A stretch of DNA of 64,000 bases from Silvimonas terrae (lineage in GTDB: Bacteria; Pseudomonadota; Gammaproteobacteria; Burkholderiales; Chitinibacteraceae): positions 248,001 through 312,000 of the forward strand of contig NZ_JACHHN010000003.1 of assembly GCF_014202765.1 (NCBI RefSeq), read 5' to 3'. Every line of letters begins with the position of its first letter. The first letter of the stretch is position 1. Below, one piece after another: positions 42,721-52,073 of this stretch. Position numbers and translations under genes: made by a program. The notes beneath the pieces are model-generated. The model ran no database searches, was not told the origin of the DNA, and saw only the letters and a program-made list of their open reading frames with translations.

Positions 42721-43467
42721 CTACACTTGCCGATGCAATTCGACCACAAAGTCGTAGTAGTCACTGCGAAACCAGGAGTGTGTCAATTCCACCGGCAAGC
42801 CGCTTTCCAGATAGCCCACACGCACCAAATGCAACATGGCCTGCCCTTCTGGAATGTCTGCAAGGCTTGCCAGGCGGGCATTTGCGTTCACTGCAGCAAT
42901 ATTCTGTATCGCTCTTACAACACCTAGCCTGGCGTTCTGCATGTATTCATACAACGAGTCGCCAATTTTGAGCGGATCGGCCACCAGATGATGCGGCAAA
43001 GCGGTCTCTTCAACCGCCATCACCACGTCGTTGGCAGTCCGGACCCGCAATAACCGCGAGACGCGTGCGTTGGGCGCCAGGTTCAACCGCATCAACTCTT
43101 CGGCCGAGGCCGGCGCCACTTCGCGCTTGAGCCAGCGGCTGCCCGGCACAAAGCCGCGCTGCTTGAGCATTTCAGACAAGTTGGTCAGGCGTGAGAGCGG
43201 CTGCTCCAGTTTGGGCGTAATGAAGGTACCGGCGCCCTGACGGCGCACGATCATGCCTTGCTCGTACAACAGATCGAGCGCCTTGCGTGCAGTCACGCGC
43301 GACAGGCCCAGCACTTCACAGAATGTCCGTTCAGACGGCAGCGGGTCTTCCGCTTTCCAGAACCCCGCGTGGATGGCCGCCGCCAGTTTGTGACTCAGTT
43401 GCAGATACAACGGCGTGGCGCTGTCCGCTTCGGGCTTGAGAAACAACAGCTTTTGCTGCTGATCCAT
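42721..43467 (-). CDS. GntR-family (HutC/UTRA) transcriptional regulator, NagR/DasR-like
   Basis: A 248-residue repressor. The GntR winged HTH at about 15-80 contains LPSERTFCEVLGLSRVTARK and ALDLLYEQGMIVRRQGAGTF; the UTRA effector domain fills about 95-245 and ends VELTHSWFRSDYYDFVVEL. UTRA regulators of this type often sense GlcNAc-6-phosphate or glucosamine-6-phosphate. Located between the kinase and transporter genes on one strand, so it probably controls both. Confidence 0.9.
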   Translation of the reverse strand: MDQQQKLLFLKPEADSATPLYLQLSHKLAAAIHAGFWKAEDPLPSERTFCEVLGLSRVTARKALDLLYEQGMIVRRQGAGTFITPKLEQPLSRLTNLSEMLKQRGFVPGSRWLKREVAPASAEELMRLNLAPNARVSRLLRVRTANDVVMAVEETALPHHLVADPLKIGDSLYEYMQNARLGVVRAIQNIAAVNANARLASLADIPEGQAMLHLVRVGYLESGLPVELTHSWFRSDYYDFVVELHRQV

Positions 43468-43561
43468 GATCCTGCACTCCCCAGATTGGCAAGGCCCTGT
43501 ACGGGCCGGTCAACAATGCCTGGCGGCGGGTCCGTGTGGCCCGCCGCGCGCTACCAGACAC

Positions 43562-44443
43562 TCAGGCTGTTACCGCCTTATGGATCAGAATCAACGCACC
43601 GGCACATGAATCGCCTTGTGCCCGTGTGGTACTCGCCAGGAAGGCTGCCGGAATATACGGACGCATGGCCTCAGACAGACCCCCACCGCAAATGGCAATC
43701 GGCAAGGTCGGCGCGCTGGCGCGCAGGGCTGCACCAATGATTTCGACCTCGCGGCCGGCGTCTTCCAGAAAACCACGGGCTACGGCGTCGGTCCCGGCGA
43801 ATTGCACGATGATGGGCGAGAGCGAGGCGCACTCACCCTGCTTCATCTTGCCCATCCATTCAAAAATCTTTTCTTTGGTATCGCCGACCACGGCAAACAG
43901 CGCGCGACCAAAGTCGGTCATGGGCTGGCGCCCATCAAACAGGCGCTGTACGTGGTTAATGGCTTTCAGGCCCAGATACGCGCCGGAACCTTCGTCGGAC
44001 GTGGGAAAGCCCCAGCCGCCCACCTCGATACGCTGGCCATCCGGCAACCAGGCTTCACCAATCGAACCTGTCCCGATGGCGATGATGCCGCCATGCTGAC
44101 CGTGGTGGGCGCCCAGCAAGGTGGAGAAACCATCGGTCTCGACGATGATGCGGGCAAAGCCCGGATTTTTGGCTTCAAACTCAGCCGCCCAGGCGCGGTT
44201 GTGCACACCGGACAAACCAAAGCCGACCGCGCATTGGGCAAAGTCAGGCGCACTGATCCCCAGCGCGGCAAAACCGCTGCGGATGGTGGCGACGATATTG
44301 TCCCAGGCTTTGTCGATACCTTGTTGCAGTGCCGATGCCCCCCCTTCGGCGCGCGTCAGCTCCTTGCCGTCCAGCCCGGAAATACAGATGCGCGTGCCCG
44401 TGCCGCCGCCATCAACCCCAATCAGGTATTGAATGCCACTCAT
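43562..44443 (-). CDS. BadF/BadG/BcrA-type sugar kinase (N-acetylglucosamine or glucosamine kinase-like)
   Basis: A 293-residue ASKHA-fold kinase. Phosphate-1 loop GVDGGGTGTRICI, a central IIAIGTGSIGEAWLPDG, GGWGFPTSDEGSGAYLGLKA and the adenosine loop AICGGGLSEAM are characteristic of the BadF family that includes human-type GlcNAc kinase and bacterial glucosamine kinase. It probably phosphorylates the sugar brought in by the adjacent ABC transporter. First gene of the gntR-side run; 94 bases separate it from gntR. Confidence 0.88.
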   Translation of the reverse strand: MSGIQYLIGVDGGGTGTRICISGLDGKELTRAEGGASALQQGIDKAWDNIVATIRSGFAALGISAPDFAQCAVGFGLSGVHNRAWAAEFEAKNPGFARIIVETDGFSTLLGAHHGQHGGIIAIGTGSIGEAWLPDGQRIEVGGWGFPTSDEGSGAYLGLKAINHVQRLFDGRQPMTDFGRALFAVVGDTKEKIFEWMGKMKQGECASLSPIIVQFAGTDAVARGFLEDAGREVEIIGAALRASAPTLPIAICGGGLSEAMRPYIPAAFLASTTRAQGDSCAGALILIHKAVTA

Positions 44444-44549
44444 GTTCGAATCCTTTCCTCTGTCCTGAACCGGTGCTCAGGTTTTTGTTTCATGTTTTCT
44501 TTTTGTCATCACACACTTGGTGCAATGCAGCATTGCCATAGCCAGAACG

Positions 44550-44579
44550 ACAATGCCGCCATAATGATGGCGGCATTGT
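44550..44579. other. Stem-loop between cysH and the sugar kinase gene
   Basis: Perfect 13-base arms ACAATGCCGCCAT / ATGGCGGCATTGT with a four-base loop, 85 bases past the cysH stop on its strand. Lacking a T-run on the minus strand, it is either a weak terminator of the sulfur operon or a regulatory stem ahead of the kinase gene. Confidence 0.6.
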
Positions 44580-44664
44580 AAGAATCAGGCAACGAGTCTG
44601 GTCAGTACGTTGCGAATCGATCAGCGATCCGCCAGTGATTCTTCGGCGCTCAATCAGTAATCAA

Positions 44665-45393
44665 TCAGCGTTGAACCGAAGAAACAAACGAGATTGCACT
44701 CACCTCGCCGCCCTCTTTCACGTGCAGACCGCACTCTTTGTTTTCCGGGTTTTCCCACCACCAGCGGCCAGCGCGCACGTCTTCACCCATGGCGATGGCG
44801 CGGGTACAGGGTGCGCAACCAATAGACGGGTAGTGACGGTCGTGCAGCTTGTTGTAGGGCACATCGTTGGCCTTGATATAAGCCCAGACGTCTTTCTCGG
44901 TCCACTCGATCAAGGGGTTGAATTTCTCCAGCCCGTTGCCCGCATCGTATTCCTGGTTGCCCAGATCGGTCCGCGTAGGCGATTGCTCGCGGCGCAGGCC
45001 GGTAACCCAGGCTTTTTTGCCGGACAGCGCACGCTGCAACGGCTCGATCTTGCGGATGTGACAACAGGATTTGCGCAGATCAACAGAGTCGTAAAAACCA
45101 TTAACGCCGTTGTCCTTCACGTAGTTTTCCACCGCTGCCGCATTGGGGAAGAACACCTGCACGGCGTGATCCGGATAACGCTGGCGCACGGTCTGCATCA
45201 GCTCATAGGTTTCTTCGGGCAGGCGACCGGTATCCAGGCTGAATGCGGCAATCCCGATGTTGTGGCGCGCAATCAGATCGGTCAGCACCATGTCTTCTGC
45301 GCCAAACGAGTTGGCAAACACGGCCGGCGAATAGTCAGCGGCAATGCGCTTGAGCAGTGCCAGGGTATCGGCAATCTTGCTGTCGAGATCCAT
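44665..45393 (-). CDS. cysH: Assimilatory phosphoadenylyl/adenylyl-sulfate reductase
   Basis: Reduces activated sulfate to sulfite with thioredoxin. The 242 residues include the PP-loop-like ANSFGAEDMV, FSLDTGRLPEETY and the paired cysteines SCCHIRKIEPL with a second pair GCAPCTRAI. Those four cysteines bind a 4Fe-4S cluster and mark the APS-type enzyme. The catalytic cysteine is in ENKECGLHVKEGG near the C-terminus. Directly upstream of it on the same strand is a TauE-like exporter gene, and cysB is divergent. Confidence 0.93.
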   Translation of the reverse strand: MDLDSKIADTLALLKRIAADYSPAVFANSFGAEDMVLTDLIARHNIGIAAFSLDTGRLPEETYELMQTVRQRYPDHAVQVFFPNAAAVENYVKDNGVNGFYDSVDLRKSCCHIRKIEPLQRALSGKKAWVTGLRREQSPTRTDLGNQEYDAGNGLEKFNPLIEWTEKDVWAYIKANDVPYNKLHDRHYPSIGCAPCTRAIAMGEDVRAGRWWWENPENKECGLHVKEGGEVSAISFVSSVQR

Positions 45394-45440
45394 CTATAAC
45401 TCCGGATGCGATGAATTCAGAAAAAAGGAAAACCAGAAAA

Positions 45441-46214
45441 TCAAAAGACTAATTTGCTGCCGACCAGCGCCAGCATCAAGGCCAGCAAGGGGCGCAACAA
45501 GCGATCGGGCAGACGGCCGGACAATTGGCTGCCCAGATAAATACCCGGCAAAGAACCAATCAGCAGAAAGCCCAGAATGCCCCAGTCCAGATTGCCCAGA
45601 CCGGCGTGACCCAGCCCCGCGACCAATGTCAGCGGCACCGCATGGGCGATCTCGGTGCCGACAAGGCGGGACGTGGGGATCAACGGGTAAAGCAGAAACA
45701 GCGCAATGGTCCCCAGAGCGCCTGCGCCAATGGACGACAGCGTTACGATCACGCCCAGCACTAGCCCGACGATGACGGTGATGATGCGGCGGGTGTTGGA
45801 ATCGGCTTTGAGTGTCATTTCGCCGGAGAAGGTCACGCGCTGGATCAAGGGCTTGGCCAGGATCGCCACTGCCGTCAGCAGCAACGCAATGCCCAGCATA
45901 TGTTTGATCAAGCCGTTGATGACCGCCTGATCTGCCTGCGAGCGATGCAGAAACATCACGGTAACCAGCGCCGCCGGCACACTGCCCAGCGCCAGCCAGC
46001 CGGTGATTTTCCAGTCGATATTGCGATTGCGGTGGTGAACCCACACCCCGCCGGATTTGGTAATGGCGGCATACAACAAATCCGTGCCCACTGCGGTGGC
46101 CGGATTGATACCAAAAAACAACAGGATCGGCGTCATCAAGGAGCCGCCGCCCACGCCGGTCATGCCGACGATAAATCCGACCAACAGGCCGGAAACAATG
46201 AAACCCACTGCCAT
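45441..46214 (-). CDS. TauE/SafE family sulfite/sulfonate exporter-like protein
   Basis: An inner-membrane protein of 257 residues with about eight helices. Family marks are VGFIVGMTGVGGGSLMTPIL at the start and VTLSSIGAGALGTIALFLLY in the second half. TauE/SafE proteins move sulfur-containing anions. Its position 47 bases upstream of cysH suggests export of excess sulfite or uptake of a sulfur compound. Confidence 0.88.
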   Translation of the reverse strand: MAVGFIVSGLLVGFIVGMTGVGGGSLMTPILLFFGINPATAVGTDLLYAAITKSGGVWVHHRNRNIDWKITGWLALGSVPAALVTVMFLHRSQADQAVINGLIKHMLGIALLLTAVAILAKPLIQRVTFSGEMTLKADSNTRRIITVIVGLVLGVIVTLSSIGAGALGTIALFLLYPLIPTSRLVGTEIAHAVPLTLVAGLGHAGLGNLDWGILGFLLIGSLPGIYLGSQLSGRLPDRLLRPLLALMLALVGSKLVF

Positions 46215-46346
46215 TGATACATCCCTTTATTGAGGGATGAGCAAGCTGTGTTTTCCCCCGGAACTGGCGATCATATCATTGGGTTTATAATGCTATAGAC
46301 TGTTATGTTAAGATTTTAGAATGCGTGGTTATTTATTAGGAAGGCC

Positions 46347-47297
46347 ATGAAATTACAGCAATTGCGGTACCTGGTTGAAGTTTCCAAGCAAGGACTCAAC
46401 GTCTCTGAAGCGGCCGAGAAGCTGCACACGTCGCAGCCCGGAATCTCTAAACAGATCCGCTTGCTTGAAGACGAACTGGGCGTGCAGATTTTTATCCGCA
46501 ACGGCAAGCGCGTGGTCGATGTGACCGCACCGGGCCGGGAGATTCTGCATATTGCCGAACGCATTTTGATGCAGGCGCAGAACCTCAAGCGGATTGGTGA
46601 AGAGTTTGTGAATGTGGAAGGCGGTAGCCTGACGATTGCCACCACGCACACCCAGGCCCGCTACGCCCTGCCCAAGACCATCAAGGCGTTCCTGTCGCGC
46701 TATCCCAAGGTACGGCTATCGATCAAGCAAGGCAGCCCGACCCAGATCAGTGAAATGGTCGTCGAGGGTGAGGCCGATATTGCCATTGCCACGGAAGGCA
46801 TCGACCACTATCCGGAACTGGCCATGCTGCCGTGCTACGAGTGGAACCGTTCCATTGTCGTGCCGGAAGGCCACCCGCTGGCCGCGCTGGACCGTAAAGT
46901 GGGGCTGGACGATGTCGCCGCCTACCCGCTGGTTACTTATGACTTTGCCTTTACCGGCCGCTCCCTGATCAACCGTGCCTTTGAAAAACAGGGCCTGACG
47001 CCAAATGTCGTGCTGACCGCCATCGACTCGGACGTGATCAAGACGTATGTCACCCTGGGCCTGGGCGTGGGTATTCTGGCGACGATGGCGTTTGAGCCGG
47101 AACGGGATCGTGGCCTGGTGGCGCTGGATGCCGGCCACTTGTTTGAACCTTCCACCACCCGTATTGGCGTGCGTCGTGATGCCTACTTGCGTGGCTATGC
47201 CTTTGACTTCATTGAACTCTTCTCGCCCCACCTGACCCGTGATGTGGTGCAGGGCTCCTTGTTGATGAGTGAGCCGGAGCCGGAAGAAGAAGAGTGA
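46347..47297 (+). CDS. cysB: LysR-family regulator of sulfur assimilation (CysB)
   Basis: A 316-residue LysR regulator beginning MKLQQLRYLVEVSKQGLNVS and continuing EAAEKLHTSQPGISKQIRLL, the CysB opening. The ligand domain has TIATTHTQARYALPKTIKAF and GSPTQISEMVVEGEADIAIA. CysB activates cys genes when O-acetylserine signals sulfur shortage. Divergent from the TauE-cysH unit over 132 bases; a TATAAT lies at 46286-46291. Confidence 0.95.
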   Translation: MKLQQLRYLVEVSKQGLNVSEAAEKLHTSQPGISKQIRLLEDELGVQIFIRNGKRVVDVTAPGREILHIAERILMQAQNLKRIGEEFVNVEGGSLTIATTHTQARYALPKTIKAFLSRYPKVRLSIKQGSPTQISEMVVEGEADIAIATEGIDHYPELAMLPCYEWNRSIVVPEGHPLAALDRKVGLDDVAAYPLVTYDFAFTGRSLINRAFEKQGLTPNVVLTAIDSDVIKTYVTLGLGVGILATMAFEPERDRGLVALDAGHLFEPSTTRIGVRRDAYLRGYAFDFIELFSPHLTRDVVQGSLLMSEPEPEEEE

Positions 47298-47320
47298 TTG
47301 CATCCGTGCGATGACCGCCA

Positions 47321-47356
47321 AAACAAAAAGGCCAGCAAATGCTGGCCTTTTTGTTT
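47321..47356 (+). terminator. Terminator after cysB
   Basis: Perfect 16-base arms AAACAAAAAGGCCAGC / GCTGGCCTTTTTGTTT with loop AAAT, 24 bases after the stop. Confidence 0.93.
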
Positions 47357-47379
47357 GCCCAGGTCGCCAACGCGACCCC

Positions 47380-47524
47380 GTAGCCCGGATGAAGCGGAGC
47401 GAGAATCCGGGGTAGCGATATTGGCAAGAATGGTTATCCAGTCCCGGGGGCGTAACGCGATGGAGATATCGATCTTGCGAACGGCGCAACCCGGATTCCC
47501 GCCTTCGGCTTCATCCGGGCTACG
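47380..47524. repeat. Pair of inverted REP-like elements
   Basis: GTAGCCCGGATGAAGCGGAG... (47380-47412) and its inverted counterpart ending ...TTCATCCGGGCTAC (47490-47524) flank 77 bases. Both share the CCCGGAT...ATCCGGG family found at the ends of the long repeats near 27.9 and 34.4 kb. Lies between the cysB terminator and the DUF2322 gene stop. Confidence 0.8.
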
Positions 47525-47527
47525 ACA

Positions 47528-47839
47528 TCACGCCGGCAGCAAGCGCACCGAGAACGGCTGGCCACCTTCGGCCAGGGTCAGCAGACGATCAATATTGGGA
47601 TGCTTGCCGGGATTGGCGCGGGCATCGACCGTGTGCTCGGCATACAGACGCAAGCCCTTATCGGCCGCTACGCTGTCGATCGCACCAAATTCCTGGTACA
47701 GCGCGTGGTAAACCCGCACGCTGCCGGCCTGGCCGGGTTTGTTTTCAAGACGCGCGGCGACGGTTTCACCATCCAGCAGTTCCAGGCCAGCCAGGTGGTC
47801 AACGGTAGGCAAACCAGCCAGTACTTCAGCAAATTGCAT
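47528..47839 (-). CDS. DUF2322 family protein
   Basis: A 103-residue soluble protein with LPTVDHLAGLELLDGE, the stretch ENKPGQAGSVRVYHALYQEF and the ending AEHTVDARANPGKHPNIDRL, matching the DUF2322 family. Role unknown. Directly upstream (on its strand) lies the degenerate HD-GYP gene, 70 bases away. Confidence 0.88.
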   Translation of the reverse strand: MQFAEVLAGLPTVDHLAGLELLDGETVAARLENKPGQAGSVRVYHALYQEFGAIDSVAADKGLRLYAEHTVDARANPGKHPNIDRLLTLAEGGQPFSVRLLPA

Positions 47840-47909
47840 GAATCAATTCCTGCGTTTTCAGTGGGACAAGATCATCAAAAAAGAACAACGGGAGCGCAGC
47901 AGATGGGTA

Positions 47910-48878
47910 CTACAGCCCGGCGGCGGCAGCGCCCCAGACTTGTTCAAACTGCACCCGGCCGATCAGGCTTTCCGGCTCCAGCATTTCGGTAATGGCAAAT
48001 TGTGGCTTGCTGGTGTCCCGGTCAACCGGCTCCAGCAGCGGCATATCCGCGTCATCAAACAGGGCGGTGACCAGCGGCGCAGCTTCATTGGCGTATTGCT
48101 TGACCACACCACTCTCGCCATTGGCCAGGCGCACCACCGCCCCTGGCGGAAACAGACCCAGCGTGTCGCCAAACAAGCGCCCCAGTTTGGCATCCGCCGC
48201 ACTGCCATGGGCACGCAGCGTACGGAACAGGGCGCTATCAACCACGCTGCCACTACGCCAGGCGGCCTGGGTCAGCATGGCGCAATAACGATCGGCCAGA
48301 CCAATCAGCCGCGCTTCAAACCGCAGCTCTTCGCCCTGCAACCGTGCGGGATAGCCACCGCCATCCGGCATTTCGTGGTGCTGCAGCACGCAATCGAGCC
48401 ATAACTGGTCCGACACCCCGAGTTTGCGCAGCATTTCGCGCCCTACCAGCGGGTGACGGTGCATTTCTTCGCGTTGCGCGCTGGTCAGCGGGGTGGATTG
48501 TTCAGAGAGCGCCTCTTGCAAGGCGATCATGCCCAGGTTCATGGTCAACGCGGCGCTGACCACCGACTGGCGATCCAGCGGGTTCATGTCGAGGCGCTCA
48601 CACACCAGATCGACCACCAGCGCGGTATCGACCGAGTGCCGGATGCTGTATTTGCCTTCTTGCGCGTGCAGAATCACCGCCAGCGCGACGTCCGGATTTT
48701 GCTCACAGGCCAGCTGCAGTTGCCAGACGATATCCGTCACACGCTGGGTGAAATCACCCTGACCGGGCTGGAGTTGCAACAGGTCATACAGCTTGAAACG
48801 GGCGTTGAGCACCAGACTGGCGACAGAACGCGCAGCGCTGGCGGAAGATGTCACGGTGTCGCGTTGCGCGGCAGGCAT
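47910..48878 (-). CDS. HD-GYP-like protein with altered catalytic HD residues
   Basis: A 322-residue cytoplasmic protein with an HD-GYP fold over about 75-215. The second-half motif HHEMPDGGGYPARL (167-180) is complete, and an upstream histidine (H81, RHSVDTALVVDL) is kept. The first-half HD signature, normally HDIGK, reads MNLGM (113-117), so the paired metal ligands are lost. c-di-GMP hydrolysis is therefore doubtful; binding or scaffolding is possible. The last 100 residues (VVRLANGESGVVKQYANE) are beta-rich. Confidence 0.85.
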   Translation of the reverse strand: MPAAQRDTVTSSASAARSVASLVLNARFKLYDLLQLQPGQGDFTQRVTDIVWQLQLACEQNPDVALAVILHAQEGKYSIRHSVDTALVVDLVCERLDMNPLDRQSVVSAALTMNLGMIALQEALSEQSTPLTSAQREEMHRHPLVGREMLRKLGVSDQLWLDCVLQHHEMPDGGGYPARLQGEELRFEARLIGLADRYCAMLTQAAWRSGSVVDSALFRTLRAHGSAADAKLGRLFGDTLGLFPPGAVVRLANGESGVVKQYANEAAPLVTALFDDADMPLLEPVDRDTSKPQFAITEMLEPESLIGRVQFEQVWGAAAAGL

Positions 48879-48982
48879 GTCAGTGGTGAGTCCGTGGTCT
48901 GGGTTGATATTGCATTGTAGGGTTCAACCAGACACTCTGGTCAAACCGGGTGCGTTGCAATGAGACAACCCGACAAAAAGGG

Positions 48983-49174
48983 TCAGACTTCGTCGATCCA
49001 GGCCGCTTGAATGGCTTCCAGGATTTTTTCGCCGCAACGGTTGGGTTCGTCGTCAAAATCATCCAGCGCCAACACCCATTCCATCAGTTCGGTAAAGCGG
49101 ATGGTCTTGGGGTCAATTTCCGGAAAACGGTCGGCCAGTTCAATGGCGATGTCGCGCGAATCAGTCCACTTCAT
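48983..49174 (-). CDS. iscX: Fe-S cluster assembly protein IscX
   Basis: A 63-residue acidic helical protein: KWTDSRDIAIELADRFPEID, then FTELMEWVLALDDFDDEP and CGEKILEAIQAAW, all typical of IscX. It binds IscS and tunes Fe-S assembly. Last gene of the isc operon, overlapping the YbaK-like gene by 4 bases. Confidence 0.95.
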   Translation of the reverse strand: MKWTDSRDIAIELADRFPEIDPKTIRFTELMEWVLALDDFDDEPNRCGEKILEAIQAAWIDEV

Positions 49175-49662
49175 GCTGCACTCTCCTCTTTGATGCGGGC
49201 CACGCGGCCGGCGGTCAGCGCCACCAGTTCCTGCGGGGTCAGCCGGAATACGCTATTGGGGGTGCCTGCCGCCGCCCACAGTTCGGGCAAGGCCAGCAGG
49301 TCTTCATCAACCAGCACCAGCGGGGTTTCCAGGTGCGCCACCGGGGCAACGCCGCCAATGGCAAAACCGGTTTTCTCACGCACGAAGTCCGCATCGGCGC
49401 GGCCAACCTTCTCACCGATCAGCGCCGTCACACTTTTTTCGCAAACGCGGTTGCGGCCGCTGGTCACCACCAGCACCAGGCGGTTGCTCTGGCGCGTTTT
49501 CAGAATAATGGATTTGGCAATTTGTGCCACATCACAACCAATCGCCGCCGCTGCATCTGCCGCCGTGCGGGTGGATGCATCAAAGCTGACGATGCGCGCA
49601 GCGATACCATGCTGCGTGAGTACGTCTGCCACCCGTTGCTGACTGGCGGACACCTCGGCCAT
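49171..49662 (-). CDS. YbaK/EbsC family aminoacyl-tRNA deacylase-like protein
   Basis: A 163-residue editing-domain protein of the YbaK/ProX type that clears mischarged tRNAs. I start at MAEVSASQQRVADVLTQHG, whose ATG overlaps the fdx stop by 4 bases. Typical segments are CDVAQIAKSIILKT, VTSGRNRVCEKSV and FAIGGVAPVAHLETPLVLVD. Its insertion between fdx and iscX with 4-base overlaps at both ends makes it a true operon member. Confidence 0.9.
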   Translation of the reverse strand: MAEVSASQQRVADVLTQHGIAARIVSFDASTRTAADAAAAIGCDVAQIAKSIILKTRQSNRLVLVVTSGRNRVCEKSVTALIGEKVGRADADFVREKTGFAIGGVAPVAHLETPLVLVDEDLLALPELWAAAGTPNSVFRLTPQELVALTAGRVARIKEESAA

Positions 49663-50000
49663 CAGTGGTTTTCCCGGGCATGGTTGATGGTGTACTTGGG
49701 AATTTCGACCACCAGGTCGGTTTGCTCCACCAGCGCCTGGCAAGACAAGCGCGATTGCGCGGTCAGGCCCCAGGCTTTGTCCAGCAGGTCGTCTTCCAGC
49801 TCGTCACTGGCTTCAAGGCTGTTGAAGCCTTCGCGCACGATGACGTGACAGGTGGTGCAGGCACACGATTTTTCGCAGGCGTGTTCGATCTCGATGTCGT
49901 TTTCCAGCAGCGCATCGCAGATCGACGTGCCAGGTTCGGCTTCAATCACCGCACCATCCGGGCACAACATGGGATGAGGCAGTACAACGATTTGAGTCAC
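49662..50000 (-). CDS. fdx: ISC-type 2Fe-2S ferredoxin
   Basis: A 112-residue adrenodoxin-type ferredoxin that supplies electrons for Fe-S assembly. The four cluster cysteines are in HACEKSCACTTCHVIV and RLSCQALVE. Length and C-terminal tail (VEIPKYTINHARENH) match isc ferredoxins. Confidence 0.96.
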   Translation of the reverse strand: MTQIVVLPHPMLCPDGAVIEAEPGTSICDALLENDIEIEHACEKSCACTTCHVIVREGFNSLEASDELEDDLLDKAWGLTAQSRLSCQALVEQTDLVVEIPKYTINHARENH

Positions 50001-50056
50001 GTTACAGTCCCTTCGGGTAGCGGATATTCATTCAATGCACGGTTGACGGGCCGCGT

Positions 50057-51913
50057 TCACAGTTCGCCAATTTTGTGGCCGGCCAGACCGCGTTTGACCG
50101 CGGCGTCCATGCGGCGACCGGCAAAATCGACCGTGGCCTGGTTCAAGGCTTCGGCCGTGGTGCGGATCAGGTCGGCATTGCTGCCGGCCAGGTGCTGGCG
50201 CAAATCGTCCAGCACGGCCTGAATGGGGCCAAGCTCGGCGGCGTCCAGCAGATGACCATCGATCTCCAGCGCGGCTTGGGTCGCCTGCACCAGGCTGATG
50301 GCCTCCACCTTGGCTTCCGCCAGTTTGCGGGCCGTCATGTCATCAGCCGCGTGGGTCATCGACTCGCTCAACATGCGGCCGATTTCTTCATCAGACAAAC
50401 CGTAAGAAGGTTTGACGGCAATACTGGCTTCCACCCCGGTGGATAGTTCACGCGCCGAAACGGACAACAGGCCGTCAGCGTCTACCTGGAATGTGACGCG
50501 GATCCGGGCAGCACCGGCCACCATGGGCGGAATGCCGCGCAATTCAAAGCGCGCCAGAGACCGGCAATCACTGACCATCTCACGCTCACCCTGCAAAACG
50601 TGAATTGCCATGGCCGTCTGGCCGTCCTTGTAGGTGGTGAATTCCTGGGCGCGCGCGGTCGGGATGGTGGAGTTACGCGGGATCACCTTTTCAGTCAGGC
50701 CCCCCATGGTTTCCAGTCCCAAGGAGAGCGGAATGACGTCCAGCAGCAGCCATTCGTCATCACCCTTGTTGCCGGCCAGCACATCGGCCTGCATGGCCGC
50801 GCCCAGCGCGACCACTTTGTCCGGGTCCAGATTGGTCAGCGGGGTCTTGCCAAAGAGTTCAGTGACAGCCCGGCGCACTTGCGGCATGCGTGTAGCGCCG
50901 CCAACCAGCACCACGCCCTTGATATCGGCCACGGTGAGTTTGGCGTCACGCAGCGCTTTCTTCACCGGCAACAGTGTTTTTTGCACCAGGTGTGCGGTCA
51001 GCTCGTGGAATTTGGCCTCGGTCAGTTCCAGGTCAACCATCTGGCCGTCAGAGAGCATGGCAGTCAGGTGGGTGCTGTCGTGATCGGTGAGCGCTTCTTT
51101 GGCTTCGCGCGCGCGGGTGAGCAACAGGCGTGAATCTTGTGCGTTCAGGCGCGACAGGCCATTTTGCTCCATCGCCCAACAGTGGATGCGGTGATCAAAA
51201 TCATCGCCCCCCAGTTGCGAATCGCCAGATGTTGCGCGCACTTCAAACAGGCCCCGTGTGAGTTCCAGTACGGAGACATCAAACGTGCCGCCGCCCAGGT
51301 CATATACGACGTAGGTGCCTTCCGCGCCGTTATCCAGACCGTAAGCAATGGCAGCGGCGGTGGGTTCATTCAACAGGCGCAACACGTTGAGTCCGGCCAG
51401 ACGCGCGGCGTCTTTGGTGGCCTGGCGCTGGGCATCATCAAAATACGCCGGGACGGTAATCACGGCACCGACCAGTTCACCACCCAGACTTTCTTCGGCA
51501 CGGTCTTTCAACGCCCGCAGAATGTCGGCGGAGACTTCAACCGGGCTTTTGATGCCGCCTGCGGTTTGCAGCTTGAGCATGCCAGGTTCATCGACAAAGC
51601 GATAAGGCGTTGCCAACTCTGCAATATCTTTCAGGCCGCGACCCATAAAGCGTTTGACGGACACCACCGTATTGGCAGGGTCCTTGTTCTGGCGCGCCTG
51701 CGCGGCGCGACCTACCACGACGGCGCCGTCAGCGGCGTAATTGACCACAGAGGGCAGCAAAGAGCGGCCTTCATGATCCGGCAGGCACAAGGCGCTGCCG
51801 CTACGCACGGTAGCAACCAGCGAGTTGGTGGTACCAAGGTCAATCCCCACCGCAAGGCGGTGCTGATGCGGGGCGGTGGACATGCCGGGTTCGGCGATTT
51901 GCAGTAAGGCCAT
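50057..51913 (-). CDS. hscA: Hsp70-type chaperone HscA
   Basis: A specialised DnaK-like chaperone that releases clusters from IscU. I start at [20 protein letters not shown] (618 residues); the frame upstream is not HscA-like. ATPase motifs are [50 protein letters not shown] and [14 protein letters not shown]. The substrate-binding domain follows from about residue 395. Confidence 0.96.
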   Translation of the reverse strand: MALLQIAEPGMSTAPHQHRLAVGIDLGTTNSLVATVRSGSALCLPDHEGRSLLPSVVNYAADGAVVVGRAAQARQNKDPANTVVSVKRFMGRGLKDIAELATPYRFVDEPGMLKLQTAGGIKSPVEVSADILRALKDRAEESLGGELVGAVITVPAYFDDAQRQATKDAARLAGLNVLRLLNEPTAAAIAYGLDNGAEGTYVVYDLGGGTFDVSVLELTRGLFEVRATSGDSQLGGDDFDHRIHCWAMEQNGLSRLNAQDSRLLLTRAREAKEALTDHDSTHLTAMLSDGQMVDLELTEAKFHELTAHLVQKTLLPVKKALRDAKLTVADIKGVVLVGGATRMPQVRRAVTELFGKTPLTNLDPDKVVALGAAMQADVLAGNKGDDEWLLLDVIPLSLGLETMGGLTEKVIPRNSTIPTARAQEFTTYKDGQTAMAIHVLQGEREMVSDCRSLARFELRGIPPMVAGAARIRVTFQVDADGLLSVSARELSTGVEASIAVKPSYGLSDEEIGRMLSESMTHAADDMTARKLAEAKVEAISLVQATQAALEIDGHLLDAAELGPIQAVLDDLRQHLAGSNADLIRTTAEALNQATVDFAGRRMDAAVKRGLAGHKIGEL

Positions 51914-52073
51914 AGCTCGTAAAGTCAAAAAGGCGCGCGTTGTTGCTGCCGCGCGCCTGGATTGGGGCCAGAAAAACCGCTTCTGGCAATAACCCGGATT
52001 GCCGCGCCCAGTTGATGGGCGGGGCCGGTCAGAATGAAACAGCAAACGGCCGACTCAGGTCTGGCCGCGTGTA

